A DNA stretch of 64,000 bases from Rhizobacter sp. AJA081-3 (GCF_017795745.1 NZ_CP059067.1:2790001-2854000), one strand, 5' to 3'; counted from the stretch's first letter, positions 38,254 to 47,173 are shown. Made by a program: numbers and translations. The notes: generated by a model from the sequence alone, not told the origin.

Positions 38254-38991
38254 TCAGTGGGTGCGGGCGATGAAGCCCGCCTCGAGCGTCGATTCGCCGA
38301 GCGCTGCCGTCACCTCGGCTGGGCTGCCATCGGCCAGCAGACGGCCCTTGTGCAGCACCAGCACGCGGTCGGCGCCTTCGGTCTCCTCGACCCAGTGCGT
38401 GGCCCACAGCACGCACACGCCGCGCTCCCGGACGTCGGCATGCAGCGCCGCCAGCAGGTCCTGACGCGATTTCGGGTCGAGCCCGACGGTGGCTTCGTCC
38501 ATCAGCAGCACGCTGGGTTGGTGCAGGGTGGCGCGAACCAGTTCCACCTTTCTGCGGTTGCCGCCGGAAAGCTCGCGCACCTTGCGCTCGAGCTGGCCGT
38601 CCAGCCCGAAGCGCTTGCAGCCCGCTTCGATGCGCTCGCGCGCCAGCGCGCCCGGAAGACCATGCAGGTCGGCCTGGAACATCAGGTTGCGGCGGATGCT
38701 CAGGTCCAGGTCGAGCGAGATCTGCTGGAACACCACGCCGATGTGGCGCAGCGCGCCGGCGCCGGCATGCCGCAGCGAATGCCCCGCCACCTCGACATCG
38801 CCCTCGTCGGCGGCGAACAGCCCGGTGAGCACCTGGAACAAGGTCGATTTGCCCGCGCCGTTGGGCCCGAGCAGCGCCACGAAGCTGCCCGGCGCCAGCG
38901 CCAGGGTCAGCTTGTCGAGGGCGGCATGCTTGCCGTATCGCTTGGTCAGGCCCGTCGTGCGCAGCACGGCGGCGGAAGGGTCAATGGTCAT
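38254..38991 (-). CDS. ABC transporter ATP-binding protein, PQQ-associated (LutE-like)
   Basis: This 245-residue ATPase has Walker A LLGPNGAGKST (about residues 39-49), the signature REL-SGGNRRK, Walker B VLLMDEATVGLD and the switch His in WATHWVEE. The SGGNRR signature and size match the ATPase of PQQ-alcohol-dehydrogenase ABC systems. It is the first gene of the minus-strand run and is divergent from xoxF across a 589-bp gap. It would power the permease at 35266-36126. Confidence 0.9.
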   Translation of the reverse strand: MTIDPSAAVLRTTGLTKRYGKHAALDKLTLALAPGSFVALLGPNGAGKSTLFQVLTGLFAADEGDVEVAGHSLRHAGAGALRHIGVVFQQISLDLDLSIRRNLMFQADLHGLPGALARERIEAGCKRFGLDGQLERKVRELSGGNRRKVELVRATLHQPSVLLMDEATVGLDPKSRQDLLAALHADVRERGVCVLWATHWVEETEGADRVLVLHKGRLLADGSPAEVTAALGESTLEAGFIARTH

Positions 38992-39580
38992 CGATGCGGT
39001 CGGGCCAGGTGATCAGCGATTGGCGTGGGTCAAGGTGAACGGTCGAGCAAGGGCCGGGCCCGTGGATGCAGCGCGGCACGATTGGATGGGGGCCGGCACC
39101 GCGTCGCAAGGGCGTGGAATCCCGCGCTTGATTTTCGGCGCGTGGCACACCCCGCGGCGCCGATCCGATCCGGGCGGCCGATTGTGTCTCGCATCGATGA
39201 AACACTCTGTTCCGCAGTCGATGACACGGATTCGGCGCACCTTGTCAGCGAGATCGGAATGAGCGCTGCCGGCGTCAGCAGTTCAGGCCGCCAGCACCCG
39301 TGGTTTCCCTATGAGGATCATCCCTGGAGTCCATGCATTGAGGGCCTCCAGACGGCACATTTCGGTGCGACAGGGCCACACGATGGTCAGCCGCGGCGGG
39401 CGCGCCGACGTTGAGGACTGGAACCACCGGTCGCAAGCGTCGATGACGGCCAGGCGGCAAATAAAGCGGGCGCAGAAATTGCGGTTGGGCCGACGCCGAG
39501 CTCTCGAGATCGCGCGGGGTGTTGGTCCAAAGGTAGTACCGCGCGAAACAGACTCCGGTCACTTCAACAAGGAGACATCG
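38992..39580. other. 589-bp divergent control region of xoxF and the lut-like operon
   Basis: No gene is supportable here; a reading frame that opens at 39311 only prefixes xoxF. The region should hold both promoters. Visible symmetric elements are CTGGAG/CTCCAG (39324-39329 and 39346-39351) and two adjacent short dyads, TTGGtCCAA (39522-39530) and GGTAgTACC (39532-39540), ending 40 nt before the xoxF start. No convincing sigma-54 or sigma-70 pair was found. Confidence 0.5.
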
Positions 39581-41401
39581 ATGCGAATTTCAGGGCAATC
39601 CCGCAGCCATGCCTGGTCGGCATTGGGTTTGGCGGTTCTTGCACTTCCGGGCTTGGCGCTGGCCAACGCGGACGTGGAAAAGAACATCGCCAACTCCAAG
39701 AACTGGGCGATGCAGGCTGGCGACATGTTCAACCAGCGCTACAGCAAGCTGAACCAGATCACCACGGGCAACGTGGGCAAGATGCAGGTCGCGTGGACCT
39801 TCTCCACCGGCGTGCTACGCGGACACGAAGGCTCGCCGCTGGTCGTGGACGGCAAGATGTACCTGCACTCGCCGTTCCCGAACAAGGTGTTCGCGATCGA
39901 CCTGGACACCAACAAGATCCTGTGGAAGTACGAGCCGAAGCAAGACCCGGCCGTGATTCCGCAGATGTGCTGCGACACGGTCAACCGCGGTCTGGCCTAT
40001 GCCGAAGGCAAGGTCATCCTGCAGCAGGCCGACTCCAACCTGATCGCGCTGGACGCCAAGAGCGGCAAGCTGATCTGGTCGGTGAAGAACGGCGACCCGA
40101 AGCTGGGCGCCGTCAACACCAACGCGCCGCACGTGTTCAAGGACAAGGTCATCACCGGCATTTCCGGTGGCGAGTGGGGTGTGCGCGGCTTCATCGCCGC
40201 CTACAACCTGTCCGACGGCAAGCTGGCCTGGAAGGGCTACAGCGTCGGCCCCGACGCCGAGATGCTGATCGACCCGGCCAAGACCACCACCTGGACGGAC
40301 GGCGCGGTCAAGCCCGTCGGCCCGGATTCTTCGCTGAAGACCTGGAAGGGTGACCAGTGGAAGATCGGCGGCGGCACGACCTGGGGCTGGTACAGCTACG
40401 ACAAGGCGCTCAACGCCATGTTCTACGGCACCGGCAACCCGTCGACCTGGAACCCGGCGCAGCGCCCCGGCGACAACAAGTGGTCCATGTCCATCTGGTC
40501 GCGTGACGTCGACACCGGCAAGGTCAACTGGGTCTACCAGATGACGCCGTTCGACGAGTGGGACTTCGACGGCATCAACGAGATGATCCTGGCGGACATC
40601 AACGTCAAGGGCAAGCCGACCAAGGCGCTGGTGCACTTCGACCGCAACGGCTTCGGCTACACCCTGGACCGTACCAACGGTGCCCTGCTGGTGGCCGAGA
40701 AGTACGACCCGAAGGTGAACTGGGCCACGCACGTGGACATGAAGACCGGCCGTCCGCAGGTCGTGTCCAAGTACTCCACCGCGCAGAACGGTCCGGACGT
40801 CAACACGAAGGGCATCTGCCCGGCGGCGTTGGGCTCCAAGGACCAGCAGCCGGCGTCGTTCGACCCGAACACCAAGCTCTTCTACGTGCCGACGAACCAC
40901 GTCTGCATGGACTACGAGCCGTTCAAGGTCGAGTACACCGCAGGCCAGCCGTACGTGGGCGCCACGCTGTCGATGTTCCCGGCTCCGGGAAGCCACGGCG
41001 GCATGGGCAACTACATCACCTGGGATGCGGGCACGGGCAAGATCGTGCAGAGCAAGGCGGAGAAGTTCTCGGTGTGGAGCGGCTCGCTCAACACCGCGGG
41101 CGGCCTGTCGTGCTACGGCACGCTCGAGGGTTACCTGAAGTGCGTCGATGCGAAAGACATCAACAAGGAACTTTTCAAGTTCAAGACGCCCTCAGGGATC
41201 ATCGGCAACGTGTTCACGTATGAGCACAAGGGCAAGCAGTTCATCGGCGTGTTCTCGGGCATTGGCGGCTGGGCCGGCATCGGCATGGCAGCGGGCCTCG
41301 AGAAGGACACCGACGGCCTGGGCGCGGTGGGTGGTTACAAGGAACTGAACCAGTACACCGAACTGGGCGGTTCGCTGACCGTGTTCGCATTGCCGAACTG
41401 A
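39581..41401 (+). CDS. xoxF: XoxF, lanthanide-dependent PQQ methanol dehydrogenase
   Basis: This 606-residue periplasmic quinoprotein oxidises methanol. After a signal peptide (cleavage near residue 29) the eight-bladed propeller contains the vicinal cysteines C130-C131 over PQQ, metal ligands E198 (SGGEWG) and N286 (GTGNPS), and the catalytic D328. Two residues on, D330 in EWDFDG is the extra lanthanide ligand that separates XoxF from calcium-dependent MxaF, which has Ala there. AAGGAG precedes the start by eight nt. Codons are strongly biased, suggesting high expression. The clade (probably XoxF5) needs a tree. Confidence 0.96.
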   Translation: MRISGQSRSHAWSALGLAVLALPGLALANADVEKNIANSKNWAMQAGDMFNQRYSKLNQITTGNVGKMQVAWTFSTGVLRGHEGSPLVVDGKMYLHSPFPNKVFAIDLDTNKILWKYEPKQDPAVIPQMCCDTVNRGLAYAEGKVILQQADSNLIALDAKSGKLIWSVKNGDPKLGAVNTNAPHVFKDKVITGISGGEWGVRGFIAAYNLSDGKLAWKGYSVGPDAEMLIDPAKTTTWTDGAVKPVGPDSSLKTWKGDQWKIGGGTTWGWYSYDKALNAMFYGTGNPSTWNPAQRPGDNKWSMSIWSRDVDTGKVNWVYQMTPFDEWDFDGINEMILADINVKGKPTKALVHFDRNGFGYTLDRTNGALLVAEKYDPKVNWATHVDMKTGRPQVVSKYSTAQNGPDVNTKGICPAALGSKDQQPASFDPNTKLFYVPTNHVCMDYEPFKVEYTAGQPYVGATLSMFPAPGSHGGMGNYITWDAGTGKIVQSKAEKFSVWSGSLNTAGGLSCYGTLEGYLKCVDAKDINKELFKFKTPSGIIGNVFTYEHKGKQFIGVFSGIGGWAGIGMAAGLEKDTDGLGAVGGYKELNQYTELGGSLTVFALPN

Positions 41402-41441
41402 TCGCAGCACACGGGCCGGGCACGTGGCCGGCCTGAACCCG

Positions 41442-41476
41442 GGGGGATGGAGCCCGAGGGCACCGTCCCCCTTTTT
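41442..41476 (+). terminator. Strong hairpin with T-run between xoxF and xoxG
   Basis: GGGGGATGG (41442-41450) pairs with CCGTCCCCC (41463-41471) with one G-U, and an inner GCC/GGC stem closes over CGAG. TTTTT follows directly (41472-41476). It begins 40 bp after the xoxF stop and ends 20 bp before xoxG. This is a textbook intrinsic terminator and probably lets only part of transcription pass into the accessory genes. Confidence 0.8.
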
Positions 41477-41495
41477 CACAACGGAAGACGCACAA

Positions 41496-41879
41496 ATGTT
41501 TCGGAAAACTCTGCTGGCCCTGTCCCTTCTCGCCGCTGGTTCCGCTTTCGCCCAGTCGCAGCTCTATACCGTGGTCGACGGCTACAAGGTTGACGAGAAC
41601 ACGATGAAGGGCTTCCGCACCTGGCGTGCCGCGGCCTGCGACCGCTGCCACGGCGCCAACCAGGAAGGCATGGTCGGCCCGTCCCTCGTCAACAGCCTGA
41701 AGACGATGACGAAGGATGAGTTCGTGAAGACCGTGCGCGACGGCCGGCTTGAAAAAGGCATGCAGAGCTTCGGCACCAGCCAGCAGGTGATGGACAACAT
41801 GGACCACCTCTATGCGTACCTGAAGGGCCGCTCCGACGGTGCCATCACACGCTCCAAGGTCGAGCCGATCGCCAAATGA
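41496..41879 (+). CDS. xoxG: XoxG, cytochrome c electron acceptor of XoxF
   Basis: This 127-residue exported cytochrome has a signal peptide (ending AFAQ, residue 20) and one haem site C48-D-R-C51-H52. A methionine in the C-terminal half (KGMQSFG) is the likely axial ligand. It follows xoxF past the terminator hairpin and overlaps xoxJ by ATGA. It is shorter than the roughly 180-residue XoxG/MxaG of Methylobacterium, so it is a compact version. Confidence 0.88.
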   Translation: MFRKTLLALSLLAAGSAFAQSQLYTVVDGYKVDENTMKGFRTWRAAACDRCHGANQEGMVGPSLVNSLKTMTKDEFVKTVRDGRLEKGMQSFGTSQQVMDNMDHLYAYLKGRSDGAITRSKVEPIAK

Positions 41880-42727
41880 CCCTGATTCGCATCGCGGCGC
41901 TGAGCGCCGCCATGGCATGGGGCCTGCCCGCCGCAGCCCAGGACGCCCCGCCCAAGCGCGAGGCCCTGCGTGTGTGCCAGGACCCGAACAACCTGCCGTT
42001 CTCGAACACGAGCGCGCAAGGCATCGAGAACCGCATCGCCGACGTGTTCGGCAAGGCCCTGGGCCTGCCGGTCACTTACTACTCATTTCCGCAGCGGCTG
42101 GCTTTCATCCGCAACACGCTGCGCTACAAGCTGCCGGGGCAGGACTATCCCTGCGACATCGTGATGGGCGTGCCCGCGGGCTATGACCAGGTGTCGGTGA
42201 CCAAGCCCTACTACCGCTCCACCTATGCGCTGGTGTTCGCGCAGGGCAAGGGCATGGACCAGGTGCGCTCCGGCCAGGATTTCCTCAAGCTCGATCGCGC
42301 GATGCTGACCAAGCTGCGTATCGGCCTGTACGACCGATCACCCGCCTCCGACTGGCTGTCCAAGCACGGCCTGGTCGACAGCGGCGTGCCTTACCAGATC
42401 ATGAACGCCGACCCGAACCAGTACCCGGGCGAGATCATCGAGAAGGACCTCGCTGCCGGCAAGATCGACGCCGCTATCGTGTGGGGTCCGATCGCCGGTT
42501 ACTTCGCCAAGCGCGTCACCTCGCCCGCGCTGACGGTGGTGCCGCTGCGCTCCGAGCCGGGCGTGAAGTTCGACTACGAAATGGCCATGGGCGTGCGCTA
42601 CGGCGAGCGCGAGTGGAAGCAGCAGGTCGAAGGCCTGCTCGAGTCCCGCAAGGCCGAGATCGGCGCCATCCTCAAGGAATTCGGCGTTCCCATCGTCGAC
42701 GAGAGCTACGCCGCGCAGAAACCCTGA
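41876..42727 (+). CDS. xoxJ: XoxJ, periplasmic binding protein of the XoxF system
   Basis: This 283-residue protein has a signal peptide (ending AAAQ, about residue 22) and the periplasmic-binding fold of MxaJ/XoxJ: LRVCQDPNNLPFSN, PCDIVMGVPAGYDQV and AAIVWGPIAGYFA. XoxJ is thought to bind XoxF and help its activation or maturation rather than carry a solute. The order xoxF-xoxG-xoxJ is the standard one. Confidence 0.92.
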   Translation: MTLIRIAALSAAMAWGLPAAAQDAPPKREALRVCQDPNNLPFSNTSAQGIENRIADVFGKALGLPVTYYSFPQRLAFIRNTLRYKLPGQDYPCDIVMGVPAGYDQVSVTKPYYRSTYALVFAQGKGMDQVRSGQDFLKLDRAMLTKLRIGLYDRSPASDWLSKHGLVDSGVPYQIMNADPNQYPGEIIEKDLAAGKIDAAIVWGPIAGYFAKRVTSPALTVVPLRSEPGVKFDYEMAMGVRYGEREWKQQVEGLLESRKAEIGAILKEFGVPIVDESYAAQKP

Positions 42728-42747
42728 CGGCGTGGCAAGCTGTCACC

Positions 42748-43728
42748 ATGAAGTGCCTGCTGTCCCTGTTCCTGCTGCCGGCGCTGGCCGTGCCGCCGCA
42801 GATGGCGCATGCTGCGCTGGACCAGGCAGCGTACGTGAGCCTGGCCGCCAGCGTGCTGCGCGTGGAAGCGCCCCGACCGCGCGGCGGCTACGCCTTCGGC
42901 TCGGCCGTGGCCATTGCCCCCGACAAGGTGGTGACCAACTGCCATGTCACGCGTGAGGCGCAGCAGATCCACGTGCTGCGTGCCGGCCTGCGCTGGCCGG
43001 TGCAGTGGCAGGCGAGCGATCTCAGGCGCGACTTGTGCCTGTTGCAGGTGCCCGGCCTGCAGGCCCAGCCGGTGACATTGGGCCACGCCGCCACGCTGGC
43101 CATCGGCCAGCAGGTCACGGCGCTGGGCTACACCGGCGGGCTGGGCATCCAGAACAGCGCCGGTGAGGTCGTGCAACTGCATCGCCACGACGGCGCTCAG
43201 GTGATCCAGAGCACCAACTGGTTCAGCTCGGGCGCCAGCGGGGGCGGCCTGTTCGATGACGACGGCCGGCTCGTGGGCATCCTGACCTTCCGGCTGCGCG
43301 GCGGCGAGTCGCACTACTACGCCGCGCCGGCGGAGTGGGTCGCGCAGATGCTCGACGAGACGCAGCGCGGCAGCTTCCGCAAGGTGATGCCGCTGGACAG
43401 CCAGCCGCTGCCCTATTGGCAGACAGGCACTTCGGCGCAGCCACGCTTCCTCAGGGCGGCCGTGCTGGTGCAGAACGACCGCTGGAGCGAACTGGAAGCG
43501 CTGGCTTCGGAATGGTCGCGCGCCGACCCCGGCGACGCCGAAGCCTGGTACCTGCTCGGCACGGCGCTGGCCCGTCAAGACCGCCTGCCGGAGGCACGCC
43601 TCGCCCTCGAATGCTCGCTCAGCCTGGAACCCGCACGTGCCGCAGCCCGCGAGCGGCTTGCCGACGTGGCGACGCGCGGCGCGGCGGCCACCCCTGTCCC
43701 GAAACCCTGCCCCACCGATCGGCCTTGA
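42748..43728 (+). CDS. Exported trypsin-like serine protease with TPR tail
   Basis: This 326-residue protein has a signal peptide (about 1-22) and a trypsin-type fold with a complete triad: H66 (TNCHV), D95 (RRDLCLLQV) and S164 (SGASGGGLF). From about residue 225 the C-terminal part is helical and TPR-like (DAEAWYLLGTALARQDRLPEARLALE). It has no PDZ domain. It starts 20 bp after xoxJ in the same direction. A role in maturing or clearing periplasmic proteins of the XoxF system is a guess from context. Confidence 0.82.
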   Translation: MKCLLSLFLLPALAVPPQMAHAALDQAAYVSLAASVLRVEAPRPRGGYAFGSAVAIAPDKVVTNCHVTREAQQIHVLRAGLRWPVQWQASDLRRDLCLLQVPGLQAQPVTLGHAATLAIGQQVTALGYTGGLGIQNSAGEVVQLHRHDGAQVIQSTNWFSSGASGGGLFDDDGRLVGILTFRLRGGESHYYAAPAEWVAQMLDETQRGSFRKVMPLDSQPLPYWQTGTSAQPRFLRAAVLVQNDRWSELEALASEWSRADPGDAEAWYLLGTALARQDRLPEARLALECSLSLEPARAAARERLADVATRGAAATPVPKPCPTDRP

Positions 43729-43732
43729 CCCC

Positions 43733-44434
43733 ATGACCCTCCGTTTCCGTACCGCCCTGAAGCGCCCTGCCGCGGCGCTGGCCGCCCTGCTTTGCCTGGC
43801 CGCACCCGCCCTCGCTGCAGAGGATTTTTCTCCCGCCGAGCGAGCGTTGTTCATGAGCAACCAGCTCACCTCGCTGAAACCGCCGGCGACGCTGAACTAT
43901 GCGTTCAGCAAGTCCGGCAGCATGGAAGAGGCCTTCGACGACAAGGTCAGCATCAGGCTCAAGGCCAAGGCCGACGGCAAGTGCTGCGCCGCGTCAGCCG
44001 ATTTCCTCGGCGGCCCGCGCAAACTCTCGCTGCCCGAAGTCGAGGAGGCCGAGGGCAACCCGGTGGTGCTGTACTTCCTCGAGCGCGACATCCGCGAGAT
44101 GAGCCGTCTCACCAAGGGCAAGCCGAACTACTTCCGCAAGCGCATCCGCATGGCGATCGCCGAGACGGCGCAGATCAAGGAGGTGTCGCTGCCCTACCGC
44201 GGCAAGAATGTCGCGGCGCGCGAGATCAGCGTCGCCCCGTACCTGGACGACCCGCTGCGAACTCGCTTCGAGAAACTGGCCAACAAGCAGTACGTGTTCA
44301 CGCTGTCCGACGCGGTACCCGGTGGTGTCTACGCCGTGCGCACGCGCATCGACGGCGAGTCGCCGGCCGCCGCGCCGCTGCTGGTCGAAGAGATGGTGCT
44401 CGATGGCGCCAGGCCCTCTGCGCGCAACCCCTGA
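43733..44434 (+). CDS. Exported protein of unknown function in the xox cluster
   Basis: This 233-residue protein has a signal peptide (about 1-28). The mature part has a CC pair (GKCCAASADFLGG), which could bind a cofactor or form a disulphide, and a basic mid-region (KGKPNYFRKRIRMAIAE). The beta-rich C-terminus fits a periplasmic protein. I do not recognise the family. It starts five bp after the protease stop and precedes another small exported protein, so it belongs to the xox operon. Confidence 0.65.
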   Translation: MTLRFRTALKRPAAALAALLCLAAPALAAEDFSPAERALFMSNQLTSLKPPATLNYAFSKSGSMEEAFDDKVSIRLKAKADGKCCAASADFLGGPRKLSLPEVEEAEGNPVVLYFLERDIREMSRLTKGKPNYFRKRIRMAIAETAQIKEVSLPYRGKNVAAREISVAPYLDDPLRTRFEKLANKQYVFTLSDAVPGGVYAVRTRIDGESPAAAPLLVEEMVLDGARPSARNP

Positions 44435-44450
44435 ACTCCGGAAGCTCCCG

Positions 44451-44804
44451 ATGAAGACCCTGCCCCGATTCCTCGCAGCCGCTGCATCGCTGGCGCTGGC
44501 CGGCGTCGCCGCCGCCAACGACTTCCCGACCGTCGACCGGGTCCTCTACGTGCAGGAGTGCATGAAGACCCACCCCGGGCCGTACTACGAGATGGTCAAC
44601 AAGTGTTCCTGCGCGCTCGACGCGCTGGCGCGCGAGGTCAAGCACGAGGACTACGTGAACATGATCACCATCGTCAACGCCATCTCGATCGGCGGCGAGC
44701 GCGGCAGCGAACTGCGCGACAACGAGACCGTCAAGCCGCAGATCAAACGCTACCGCGACCTGCAGGCCAAGGTGCAGCAGGGTTGCTTCATCGCGCCGAA
44801 GTAG
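44451..44804 (+). CDS. Small exported cysteine-containing protein in the xox cluster
   Basis: This 117-residue protein has a signal peptide (about 1-22) and four cysteines in the mature part: QECMKTH, NKCSCALD and the near-terminal QGCF. Even spacing on helices suggests two disulphides. No haem CxxCH is present. A GGAAGCTC site precedes the ATG. The function is unknown; a periplasmic helper of the quinoprotein system is the context-based guess. Confidence 0.65.
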   Translation: MKTLPRFLAAAASLALAGVAAANDFPTVDRVLYVQECMKTHPGPYYEMVNKCSCALDALAREVKHEDYVNMITIVNAISIGGERGSELRDNETVKPQIKRYRDLQAKVQQGCFIAPK

Positions 44805-44811
44805 GCCCGAC

Positions 44812-45639
44812 ATGAACCACCTCGCACGCCTGTTCGCCCTGCTGCTGCTCGTCGCTGCGGGTCTGTCCCAGGCCCGCAACCTGCAGCCCACCGACGACCC
44901 CGACGCCAGCCCGGTGTGGCAGAAGGTGCGAGCGAGCCTGTTCGAGGGCCGCAGCATCGCGCCGGCACCAGCCGACATGCTGGTGCTGGAGGCACCTTCG
45001 CGCGCCATCGATGCCGCGGTCGTGCCGATCGCCATCCGCTCGCGCTGGCCGCAGGGCGCGGGCCGCTACATCAGCAAGCTCTACCTGATCATCGACGCCA
45101 ACCCGTCGCCCATCTCGGCGATCTTCCAGTTCGCGCCGGAGAGCGGCCGAGCCGAAATCGAGACCCGTGTGCGTGTCGACGCCTACTCGCACGTGCGCGC
45201 CATCGCCGAGACCAGCGATGGCCAGCTCTTCGGCGTGACACGCTTCGTAAAGGCCTCCGGCGGCTGCTCCGCACCGGCCGGCAGCGACGCGCAGGCGGCG
45301 GCGGCCTCGCTCGGCCAGATGCGCTTTCGCGTCGAGGGCGACCTGAAGGGCCGCACGCCGGTGCTCGCCCAGCTGATGATCGACCACCCCAACCATTCCG
45401 GCCTGGCGATGGACCAGTACTCGCGCCAGTTCACCCCGGCGCACTACGTGCGCAAGGTCGACGTGACCTACGACGGCAAGCCGGTGTTCAGCGCCGATGT
45501 GGACTTCTCGATCAGCGAGAACCCGAACTTCCGCTTCTGGTTCCAGCCGCAGGGCAACGGCGAGCTGCGCGCCACCGTGGTCGACTCGCGCGAGCTGCGC
45601 TTCGTCGCCGCACAGGCACTGCGCGACACGCCGAAATGA
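44812..45639 (+). CDS. Quinoprotein-associated SoxYZ-like carrier (copy 1)
   Basis: This 275-residue exported protein fuses a SoxY-like and a SoxZ-like domain. The SoxY-like half ends with the swinging-arm-like cysteine C152 in ASGGCSAP; the SoxZ-like half contains MIDHPNHSG and DVDFSISENPNFRFWF. In the Sox system SoxY carries sulfur intermediates on this Cys. Fused versions next to quinoprotein dehydrogenases are a named family with unproved function. It has a Sec-type leader. It overlaps the next gene (ATGA) and has a paralogue at 48158. Confidence 0.85.
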   Translation: MNHLARLFALLLLVAAGLSQARNLQPTDDPDASPVWQKVRASLFEGRSIAPAPADMLVLEAPSRAIDAAVVPIAIRSRWPQGAGRYISKLYLIIDANPSPISAIFQFAPESGRAEIETRVRVDAYSHVRAIAETSDGQLFGVTRFVKASGGCSAPAGSDAQAAAASLGQMRFRVEGDLKGRTPVLAQLMIDHPNHSGLAMDQYSRQFTPAHYVRKVDVTYDGKPVFSADVDFSISENPNFRFWFQPQGNGELRATVVDSRELRFVAAQALRDTPK

Positions 45640-46589
45640 TCCGTCGGATCCTGGCGATCTCGCTGTGGCTGGCCGGCGGCGCAGCTTCGGCGGCGCCGTT
45701 CGCCTACATCACCAACCAGGGCAGCCACGATGTCTCGGTGATCGACCTGGCTCAGCAGAAGGTGGTGGCCACCGTGCCGGTGGGCCGCTCGCCGGCTGGC
45801 GTGGTGGCGTCCAGCCGTGCCGGCCGCGTGTTCGTCTCCAACCCCGACAGCCGGACGATCTCGGTGATCGACATGCGCACGCAGCGCCTGGTCGACACGC
45901 TGCCGGCCGGCACGGGACCGGTGGGCATCGATGCCTCGCCCGACGGCACGCTGTTGTTCGTCGCCGACTGGTACCGCAACCGCCTGCTGCTGATCGATGC
46001 CACGCAGCCCGGCGCCGCGGCCACGGAGATCGCGGTGGGCAAGGCACCGGCCGGTGTCGCCGTGTCGGCCGACGGCCGCACGGTGTACGTGGCCGAACGC
46101 GACGACGACAGCGTGGCGGCGATCGATGTCGCCACGCGGGCGATCCGCACGCGTGTGCGCGTCGGCACGCACCCCTTCGCGCTGCTGATCGACGAGCCGC
46201 GCCAGCGCCTGTACGCGCTGAACGTGCTCAGCGACGACGTCTCGGTGGTCGACCTGCGTGCGATGAAGCTCGCGGCCACGGTGAAGGTCGGCCGCGCGCC
46301 CTACGGCGCGGCGCTGGCCCACGGCGGCCGGCTGCTCTACGTGACCAACCAGCACGCCGACACGGTGAGCGTCATCGACACCGAGACACTCGCCGTGCGG
46401 CGCACGCTCGACGGCTTCGGCTACCCCGAGGGCGTGGCCGCGCACGGCGACAGCGTCTACGTCGTCAACTGGATGGACGACAACGTCAGCGTGCTCGACG
46501 CGGAGAGCGGCCGTTCGCTGGCGCGCATCGACACCGGCAAGAACAGCCGCGGTTTCGGCGCCTTCATCGGCGCGCCCGCCGCGCCATGA
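45636..46589 (+). CDS. Periplasmic YVTN-type beta-propeller (second copy)
   Basis: This 317-residue exported protein has a signal peptide (ending SAA, about residue 20) and repeated blades such as AYITNQGSHDVSVIDLAQQ, VFVSNPDSRTISVIDM and TVYVAERDDDSVAAIDV. It resembles the propeller at 37259 and LutD-type proteins. Acidic residues cluster in the loops (RDDDS, NWMDDNVS), which could bind metal. Its start overlaps the SoxYZ-like gene by four nt. Confidence 0.85.
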   Translation: MIRRILAISLWLAGGAASAAPFAYITNQGSHDVSVIDLAQQKVVATVPVGRSPAGVVASSRAGRVFVSNPDSRTISVIDMRTQRLVDTLPAGTGPVGIDASPDGTLLFVADWYRNRLLLIDATQPGAAATEIAVGKAPAGVAVSADGRTVYVAERDDDSVAAIDVATRAIRTRVRVGTHPFALLIDEPRQRLYALNVLSDDVSVVDLRAMKLAATVKVGRAPYGAALAHGGRLLYVTNQHADTVSVIDTETLAVRRTLDGFGYPEGVAAHGDSVYVVNWMDDNVSVLDAESGRSLARIDTGKNSRGFGAFIGAPAAP

Positions 46590-46623
46590 ACCTTCACATC
46601 CCCGACTGACTAGGAGACTCACG

Positions 46624-47166
46624 ATGCAAATGCGCGCCTTCCGATGGCTGACCGCCCTCGCCCTGCTGACCGGCTTGACCGGCATGAGCGGCCCTGCCGC
46701 GGCCCATGGCCCGACGCGGCAGAAGGTGGTCGAGACGATTGCCATCGACGCGCCGGCCGACAAGGTGTGGGCGATCATCGCCAACTTCGATGCGCTGAAG
46801 AACTGGCACCCGGCCGTGGCCGAGAGCCCGGCCAGCAAGGCCAACGAAGAAGGCTCGGTGCGCGAGCTCAAGCTCAAGGGCGGCGGCGCGCTGACCGAGA
46901 CGCTGGAGAGCCACGACGCGGCGAAGATGAAGTACAGCTACCGCGCCAAGGACGGCGGCGCCCTGCCGGTCACGAACTACACCTCGACGATCACCGTGAA
47001 GGCCGAAGGCAAGGGCTCGGTGGTGGAGTGGCGTGGCGCTTTCTACCGCGGCTTTCCGAACAACGATCCGCCGCCCGACAAGAACGACGAAGCCGCCGTG
47101 GCCGCGGTCACCGGCGTCTACAAGTCGGGACTGGCCAACCTGAAGTCGATGGCCGAGGCCAAGTAG
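46624..47166 (+). CDS. mxaD: MxaD-like SRPBCC protein
   Basis: This 180-residue exported protein has a signal peptide (ending AAAHG, about residue 28) and an SRPBCC/START-type fold: VVETIAIDAPADKVWAII, NWHPAVAES, then EWRGAFYRG. MxaD aids electron transfer between methanol dehydrogenase and its cytochrome in Methylobacterium. A TAGGAG site precedes the ATG. It sits between the propeller and the metallohydrolase-like gene. Confidence 0.82.
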   Translation: MQMRAFRWLTALALLTGLTGMSGPAAAHGPTRQKVVETIAIDAPADKVWAIIANFDALKNWHPAVAESPASKANEEGSVRELKLKGGGALTETLESHDAAKMKYSYRAKDGGALPVTNYTSTITVKAEGKGSVVEWRGAFYRGFPNNDPPPDKNDEAAVAAVTGVYKSGLANLKSMAEAK

Positions 47167-47173
47167 ACGGGTC

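Noticed and set aside
39311-39580. A possible N-terminal extension of xoxF by 90 residues
   Set aside because: The ATG at 39581 has a strong AAGGAG site and is followed directly by a signal peptide; the extension would bury it.
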